NCBI GenBank assembly: GCA_010279815.1 | Contig: QEOQ01000694.1 | Coordinates: forward strand, 756,423 to 820,422 | Origin: Brachionus plicatilis | Taxonomy: Eukaryota > Rotifera > Eurotatoria > Ploima > Brachionidae | Length of the DNA stretch: 64,000 nt | Reading direction: 5' to 3' | In this document: positions 58,887-64,000 of the stretch, one piece after another | Layout of the letters: each line of letters begins with the position of its first letter | How positions within the stretch are numbered: position 1 is the first letter of the stretch | Program-made: the position numbers and the translations under genes | The notes under the pieces: model-generated | What the model saw: only the letters and a program-made list of their open reading frames with translations | The model's database searches: none | What the model was told of the DNA's origin: nothing

Positions 58887-59630
58887 CAGAGTTGTTTAAA
58901 AGTCACAAATCTCAAGTCAAGTCCAAGTCCTGACTTTTGCTTATTTGGAAAAATGAAAAAGTCTTGACTTGAATAAAATAAAAATTTTTTAAAATTATAA
59001 AAATAAATTAAAAAACAAGGTTGAAAAAAAATAGACAAAGTTAAAAAAAACAAAAACAAATTTAATAGAGTATTTAATCAATTTTGATTCCGAAAAATAA
59101 ATAATATTTTTGGTGTATTTTTAACAATCGAAGGTTTTGTGAATTTCAAAAACAAATCGAACAAAAATTCTTCATTTTTTAATATAAATGCTTTGTTGCA
59201 CCTTTTTTGACAAAAATAATATGTTTTTTTTCTTTATTTTTTAAGAAATCAAATCAATAATCTATTTAAATCTTATTTATTCTTTTTTTTTGTCATTTTT
59301 TACATGAGAAAAATTATTTAAGGTAAAAAAGGTCCAAAAAAATATGTTGCACTATATAGCAGTATTTTTTCAAATATTTTTTATTAACTTTAAATTGTGT
59401 TTATTAAAAAATAAAGAATTTTTGTTCAATTTGTTTTTGAAATTTACAATACTCAAATTGAGTGAGAAAAAAAGTTTGAAAAAAATTATTTTTCGCTTTT
59501 TTATTAGAAGTTTAAAAAATCACATGACTTTGATGATTTTTTTTTCAAGCTTAATTGAAAAAAAAATAAAAGTCCAAGTGTGACATAACTTTAAAAAGCC
59601 TTATGGGACTTGGGCTTTTATACAAGTCTG
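58887..59630. mobile_element. Non-autonomous hAT-like element, 744 bp
   Basis: The left end is CAGAGTTGTTTAAAAGTC; the inverse of the right end is CAGACTTGTATAAAAGCC. Flanks TATAAAAC (58879-58886) and TATAAAAT (59631-59638) agree at seven of eight positions. Both features fit the hAT superfamily. Repeated CAAGTC motifs lie just inside both ends. The longest internal frame (79 codons) is Phe/Lys low complexity, not transposase. It is related to the 199-bp element in the CDK4/6 intron. Confidence 0.75.
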
Positions 59631-59662
59631 TATAAAATGCTTCTAGGAATCTTTTGAAGAGT

Positions 59663-60376
59663 TTAACACTCAAATTACCAAAATTTTCTTACCCGTAGAT
59701 AACCGACGTGTCATTTTTGACACGACATGGGAAATAGCAGTTCATATGAAAATTTTTATTGACCAAACTATTTATTTAGTATAAAAATGTTAAGAAAATA
59801 TTTAATTAGTATTCTTTATCCAAAAAATATTGAAATTTAAAACACATGACTTTAGTTATATAACTAATTATTTAGAAAAAATAAAATACAAAATACAATT
59901 ATTTTCTAATTATTAATGAAAATTTTGAAAAGGCTTGCATTTTCTGTTCTTCTAAACAAATCCGACAAAAGTTGGTTTTTCACAAAAGCTACAAGTAAGA
60001 GCAAGCAAATCATCTTTACTTTATACAAGATCTGGTTCATTACTTTTATCATTTTCATTTGTATACTTGAGGATCATATCGTCAAGTCAAAAATCATCAA
60101 GAATGCTGAAAGTTTTGAACTCTAAATATGTCTGGTTGCATAGCTTGAATCAATTGTTTCAACTACATGGCGATTTATCTCATCAGCTTCATCATTATGA
60201 TCCTGATTTTCAGATAATTTTTTTTTGGCACAAAAACATTTTTTTTTAAATCGATTTGTTTATTTTTATATTCATTTTAATGAACAAAATTTTAAGTAAA
60301 AAAACATTTGATAAACCTTCTAACTTTTGCCTATTTTTTATCAAAAAAAGCTCAAAAATGACACGGTGGTAATTTA
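59663..60376. mobile_element. Possible decayed TTAA-type (piggyBac-like) element
   Basis: The left side starts TTAACACTCAAATTACC and contains ACGTGTCATTTTTGACAC. The inverse of the right side reads TTAAATTACCACCGTGTCAT then TTTTGAGC. Both ends therefore have TTAA, an AAATTACC block and a GTGTCATTTTTGA block, with different spacing. The interior has short minus-strand frames with acidic stretches, such as DHNDEADEINRH, that could be transposase remains. The assignment is tentative. Confidence 0.4.
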
Positions 60377-60685
60377 AGCATCAAAAAGTCAAGTTAAACA
60401 AATCTAAAATTGAATAAGATTTTCTGAAGTGTACTTTAAAAGCTGGAGAGGTACGGATTACACATAAACTTGACATAACAGCAACTCTTTAAAATAAATT
60501 TTTTTTTTAAATATTTTTATTGTTATTGTGTGTATATGAAAAAAATTTGTTATAAAAAAATAATTACAATACAAAAGCGTAGTAAGACAAATTTACAATT
60601 TCGAAAGAAAAAAAGACTCATAATAAAAATTACATAAACTGATTGAGAAACAAAAAAAAAAGAGAGAGAAAAAAAACAAAAAATC
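60377..60685. other. Downstream region of the Pygopus gene
   Basis: AT-rich sequence that on the minus strand would hold the Pygopus 3' UTR. No gene. Confidence 0.4.
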
Positions 60686-62038
60686 TCAAGTTTTAATTTT
60701 AATTGGCGCAATACGTTTATTGGCAATGCAGTTGTCACAGACCCATTCGGCAAAAGTTTCACTCTTGAGCATTTGAAAGGCCTCTGGCGACAAACCAACA
60801 CAAGCTCTATGAAACCAAAAATTACAGCCACTCTCGCACATAATCCCATCATCACTCTCGCCTTGAACTTCTCGGTGGCAAGCGCCGCACGGATAAATGG
60901 GAGGCGCATTCGGATTTTGAGGATTAAAGACCATCGGCTGATTAGGCGGAAACATTTTGGGTCCGCCCGGTTGCATGTGGTTAGGCGGGCCCATCATTTG
61001 ATGCGGCGGTCCGCCCATGCCGGGCGGCAAAGGACCCTGGTGATGCGGTCCCATCATTTGATGCGGGTGGTGGGGATGGTGCGGATTCATCATCATAGGC
61101 GGACCTTGATTTTGTCCGGGAGGAGGTGGCAGACCGGAGTGGGGTGACATGAGGCCTCCATGAGGATTGGGCTGGCCGTGGGGCGGCATCATATGCGGAG
61201 GCATCATGTTGCCAGGCGGCAGGTTCATTCGGTTGGGCATCATTCCGGGGGGAAGCGGGCCATTGGGCTGCATGTGCGGAGGCATCATGCCTGGTGGGTG
61301 GTGGGGACCGTGCGGGTGTCCCGGTGGGGGTCCGCCAGGCGGCATTCCGGGGTTCATCATGTGCGGCGACATCATTCCATTGGCTTGCTGTTGCAGTGGT
61401 GACATCACTCTTGATTGAGGGTTGTTGGGCAGCATTTGGTTGTGCACTTGTTGGATCATGTTGTTGTGCATGGGTGGGCCTTGGGAGCCGGGCGGCAGCG
61501 GCGAAATGCCCGGCTGCGGGTACTGCTGGGGGTGGGGGGACTGCATGCCGTGCTGGCCGTGGGGGGACATTATGCCTGGATGGTTAGGCCCTTGTTGGCC
61601 TTGACCTTGGTTAGGGTACATGTTAGCGGGCATGCCTTGGTGAGGATGCGGAGACATCATACCTGGGGGATGCTGATTTGGCCCTTGTTGCATCATCATC
61701 TGATTTGGTCCGGGGCCTTGATTTGACGGCGGATGAGGAGACATCATGTTTCCGTGCGGGTTGTTCATCATGCCATTTTGCATCATGAAGTTGTTTTGTT
61801 GATTTTGCATGTGGCCCGGTGGTCCTTGCTGCTGCTGGTTAGGCGGCATCGGAGGTCCATTGTTGTACTGGTAGTCGTCGGGCGGCATGCCATGTTGACC
61901 AGGGGGCCCGCGCATGCCTTGTCCCTGCTGAGACATCGGCGGCCCGTTGCTGTTTCCGTTCGGCCCCGGATTGCCCGATCCGTTGCCTTGTGGATACTGG
62001 GTCATTGGTGAAGCGCGGTTGATCGGCGAATTGATCAT
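60686..62038 (-). CDS. PYGO: Pygopus, Wnt pathway PHD-finger coactivator
   Basis: A single exon of 450 residues. The C-terminal PHD finger begins near residue 382 (YPCGACHREV) with C384, C387, C401, C405, H410, C413, C434 and C437, the C4HC3 order. ESGCNFWFHRACVGLS and EAFQ.L....FAEWVCDNC are nearly diagnostic for Pygopus. In the family this PHD binds methylated histone H3K4 and BCL9, linking to beta-catenin/TCF. Residues 1-375 are low complexity, rich in Pro, Gly, Met, Gln, Asn and His, with repeated MMSPH and PPGMMP units. The N-terminal NPF motif of other Pygopus proteins is not visible. The gene is strikingly GC-rich compared with everything around it, and many frames on the opposite strand stay open only because of that composition. 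The start is the first ATG. Confidence 0.94.
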   Translation of the reverse strand: MINSPINRASPMTQYPQGNGSGNPGPNGNSNGPPMSQQGQGMRGPPGQHGMPPDDYQYNNGPPMPPNQQQQGPPGHMQNQQNNFMMQNGMMNNPHGNMMSPHPPSNQGPGPNQMMMQQGPNQHPPGMMSPHPHQGMPANMYPNQGQGQQGPNHPGIMSPHGQHGMQSPHPQQYPQPGISPLPPGSQGPPMHNNMIQQVHNQMLPNNPQSRVMSPLQQQANGMMSPHMMNPGMPPGGPPPGHPHGPHHPPGMMPPHMQPNGPLPPGMMPNRMNLPPGNMMPPHMMPPHGQPNPHGGLMSPHSGLPPPPGQNQGPPMMMNPHHPHHPHQMMGPHHQGPLPPGMGGPPHQMMGPPNHMQPGGPKMFPPNQPMVFNPQNPNAPPIYPCGACHREVQGESDDGIMCESGCNFWFHRACVGLSPEAFQMLKSETFAEWVCDNCIANKRIAPIKIKT

Positions 62039-62439
62039 AATTACGCCTTAAGATCAGCTCTTTTAGCTTTTTAATTAGAGTTAGAGTTTGACAGTTGATC
62101 TAGATAGAGTGTTTGGCTGCAAGTTGGCCAGTTGAGATAGATTCAAAAATAGAAAATCCGCTTCTAATTGATCTGTAGAATTCTCTAATTTATTTATTTT
62201 TATTTATACTTTTAAAAATGATCGGAATAATCTCAATTGTCTTTTTTACAAACACCGAATAGAGCAGAGTTAAATTAACATTTTCTTAGTCAAGTCGATA
62301 TTGAAAGTATTGATTATTATTTTTTTTAATTAGCAGCAAATTTATCGATCTGATAAATTAATTTTGAAAAAAATTTTTCATTTTTGGTTACACAAATTTT
62401 TTCAGAATTTTTAAAAAAATTTTTCTAGCATGTCAAAAA
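62039..62439. other. Upstream region of Pygopus
   Basis: It holds the presumed Pygopus promoter and 5' UTR; base composition returns to AT-rich within about 150 bp. No further gene is seen before the tRNA. Confidence 0.4.
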
Positions 62440-62512
62440 TGATCGCACCAAGGATCGAACTTGGGACCTCCTGTGTGTTAGACAGATGTGATAACCACTA
62501 CACCATGCGATC
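62440..62512 (-). tRNA. tRNA-Val (anticodon AAC)
   Basis: On the minus strand the gene starts GATCGCATGGTGTAGTGGTT at 62512 and ends with the paired acceptor strand TGCGATC at 62447-62441 plus discriminator A at 62440. The acceptor stem has seven pairs. The A box GTGTAGTGGTTATCAC and B box GGTTCGATCC-like AGTTCGATCC are present. The anticodon loop CTAACAC sits between the stems TCTGT and ACAGG, giving AAC, which is read as IAC after editing. A run of five T follows directly, a Pol III terminator. There is no intron. Confidence 0.93.
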
Positions 62513-63180
62513 TTACCAACAAACTTTTTCCATTTAGAGTATTATTTTACTTTTAGACAAGAGTGCTTGTCTCATATATGAGTCGCAGAATCAAGTAAAA
62601 TAAATATTAAATTTTATAAATTAGAAAAAAAAGCTTTAAATTCTCAATTTTTGATTATTCCTTTATGATAAAAATTTGATTAATTTTAAAAATTTTGACA
62701 AAAATTAACATCAATTTTATTTAAAAAAATTTCAAATATGGAAACATACCGAGTCTAATCCTGACGGCCATTCATGGACAATAGTTTTTTTTATGCAACT
62801 TAAATTTCTCCAAATCAACAATTCAATCTTTCAATCTTTCAACTTTAATTTTTAATTTTTTAAAAGTATTCATCTTTACAATTATTCTATTATTTAACCT
62901 TTCAATTTTTTAAACTCATTCAACTATTTAATCTTACAATTTTTCACAAAAGATTAAATCTACTTATTAATCTTGTTATTACAATTAATTTAGTCGTAGA
63001 AATTATAAATTAAATATATTTTGTTTAAACTATTTTTTGTATATTAATTTCATTCTAATTATCTCTTTTTCTATTATAATAATTTGAAAAGCATTTATTT
63101 ATATTCTATGAAATAAAAAATTAATTTTCTCTTTTGATTATTTTTATTATTAAATTTTATTCTTTCTTTCAGTCTTAAAA

Positions 63181-63212
63181 CCTGAAGAAGGCCTTTTGAT
63201 CGAAACCCGTTG
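63181..63212 (+). other. Hammerhead-ribozyme-like core string
   Basis: CCTGAAGAAGGCCTTTTGAT followed by CGAAACC has the order CUGANGA, imperfect stem, GAAA of a hammerhead core. The stem is poor (GGCC against GATC). Similar CCTGAAGAAGGCC...CGAAAC strings are common in animal repeats and, as I recall, in Penelope-like elements. Treat it as a sequence tag of a repeat family, not as a proven ribozyme. Confidence 0.3.
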
Positions 63213-63414
63213 TTACAAATTTACTTTTTATTCGAAATTTTTTTTAAATAAAAAATTTAAAAAAAAAATAATCGTTATTTATAATCATGTATATTTTATT
63301 AACTAAAAGATATACAATGAATGTTATGAATACGATAAAATATAAAGCGAAATAGTATTGGAATCATTTTTTGAGTATGGATAATTTAAAAAGTCGAAAA
63401 AATTAAGTTAAATT

Positions 63415-63585
63415 TACAAAAAATTTAAAAACAAAATAAATTTAGAGTTAAAGAAACCTAACCCAAAATAAACCATATATTTACTAACCGTAAAACCTCG
63501 CCAGACAGGTTCGGGGCGTAGCCCTGGTTTAGGGAGTTCGGTTCAGCAAAAATTCTTAGGGTTATTGCTTAAATATTGCTTTTTT
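63415..63585 (-). repeat. Dispersed repeat, copy 2 (inverse of 7366-7595)
   Basis: Read on the minus strand it has AATAACCCTAAG, TTTTTGCTGAACCGAACTCC, CCAGGGCTACGCCCC, then TATGGTTTATTTTG and GGTTTCTTTAACT, in the same order as the copy at 7366. The segment between the hairpin and TATGGTTT is shorter here. Confidence 0.7.
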
Positions 63586-64000
63586 ATTTTTAAAAAGATA
63601 CCAAAATTTAGAAAAGGATAAAATTACTAAAAAATTAACTCTATATAATAAATTCAAAAAATAATTGAATAGTAGAAAAGTTGAATAAATTAAAAAATTC
63701 AAAAGTTAAATAATAGAATAATTTAATAGTTGAATTAGTTAAAAAAATTGTGATAGTGATGCTTTGTTTTTTAACTTTAAAATTGTAAAATAAAATTGTA
63801 TAAATAATGTACGGTTATTCTTCGATAATCGGGACCTTAAAATTCCGGAATTGTTGAAATTTCAAATTCTCTTGAGTAATACTCTAGATGTTAAATTTTT
63901 GACATTTTTATGAAGGATATTCCGACATCATTTTATGCATAATTAAGATAAAACCTTTTATTCTTTAGTCAGGAAATTGGATTTATTATAGAAATAATTT

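Larger units (their letters stand above)
62878..63735. repeat. Inverted arms around a repeat core
   Basis: The left arm 62878-62945 (ATTATTCTATTATTTAACC, then TTCAATTTTTT, then TCATTCAAC) is an inverse copy of 63655-63735. Between them lie the dispersed repeat copy at 63415-63585 and the conserved string CCTGAAGAAGGCC at 63181. A similar TTCAAC-rich stretch lies at 6355-6480, upstream of the other dispersed copy at 7366. Together they suggest one element family with palindromic ends, possibly Penelope-like. The family is inferred. Confidence 0.5.

Noticed and set aside
59344..59583. Frame of 79 codons within the hAT-like element
   Set aside because: Phe/Lys/Ile low complexity; not a transposase fragment I can recognise.
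60773..62011. Several long open frames on the plus strand opposite Pygopus
   Set aside because: They are mirror frames of a GC-rich, repetitive gene. The translations are His/Arg/Trp-rich without domains, whereas the minus-strand frame has a complete PHD finger.
1..64000. CRISPR arrays, bacterial operons, riboswitches or prophage
   Set aside because: Spliced genes, a Pol III tRNA and animal gene families show this is eukaryotic nuclear DNA; no regularly spaced repeats were seen.

Overview
This window looks like nuclear DNA from a small, very AT-rich invertebrate animal genome. All the clear genes are metazoan: a T-brain/Eomes T-box factor, CDK4/6, golgin-84, TMEM107, RSU1, Pygopus, DHRS12, IAH1, PISD, cytosolic AspRS and two mitochondrial ribosomal proteins. 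Most introns are GT-AG and short (about 50-70 nt), and the intergenic DNA is littered with decayed LINEs and short inverted-repeat transposons. My best guess is a rotifer of the Brachionus type. That rests on base composition, intron style and LINE flavour recalled from memory, not on a database match.

Layout. Bases 1-12,900 hold no convincing host gene. They carry four or more decayed non-LTR retrotransposon copies, a Mutator-like MITE nested inside a LINE, a multi-arm foldback, a CR1-like LINE bounded by an unusually long 50-bp target duplication, and a second MITE family. From 12.9 to 25.4 kb come an intronless T-box gene (-), a CDK4/6 kinase (+), a small putative preproprotein (+), mitoribosomal mS38/AURKAIP1 (-) and DHRS12 (-). 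From 27.6 to 44.1 kb come golgin-84 (+, with transposon-filled introns), an unknown intronless gene (-), MRPL1 (-), a 316-bp assembly gap inside LINE sequence, a miniature ATF7IP-like FN3 protein (-), cytosolic AspRS (-) and a secreted-type MsrA (+). From 47.1 to 62.5 kb come TMEM107 and IAH1 (+, 64 bp apart), a small mitochondrial-type protein (+), PISD (+), RSU1 (-), a GC-rich Pygopus gene (-) and tRNA-Val(AAC) (-). The last 1.5 kb is repeats.

Many of these genes are multi-exon and are only partly visible as single open frames. I rebuilt AspRS, MRPL1, RSU1, TMEM107, golgin-84, DHRS12, PISD, mS38 and the ATF7IP-like gene exon by exon, and reading phase is conserved at every junction. The predicted lengths (for example MRPL1 327 aa, RSU1 272 aa, TMEM107 141 aa) are close to the human family lengths as I remember them.

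The genes do not form one pathway. There is a loose mitochondrial theme (mS38, MRPL1, PISD, a small presequence protein), but this may be chance. The most interesting points are the minimal ATF7IP-like protein, an IAH1 pseudogene fragment inside a TMEM107 intron just upstream of intact IAH1, splice-acceptor-like sites immediately before several start codons (possible spliced-leader trans-splicing or operons), and several transposon families whose exact ends and target duplications can be read directly.
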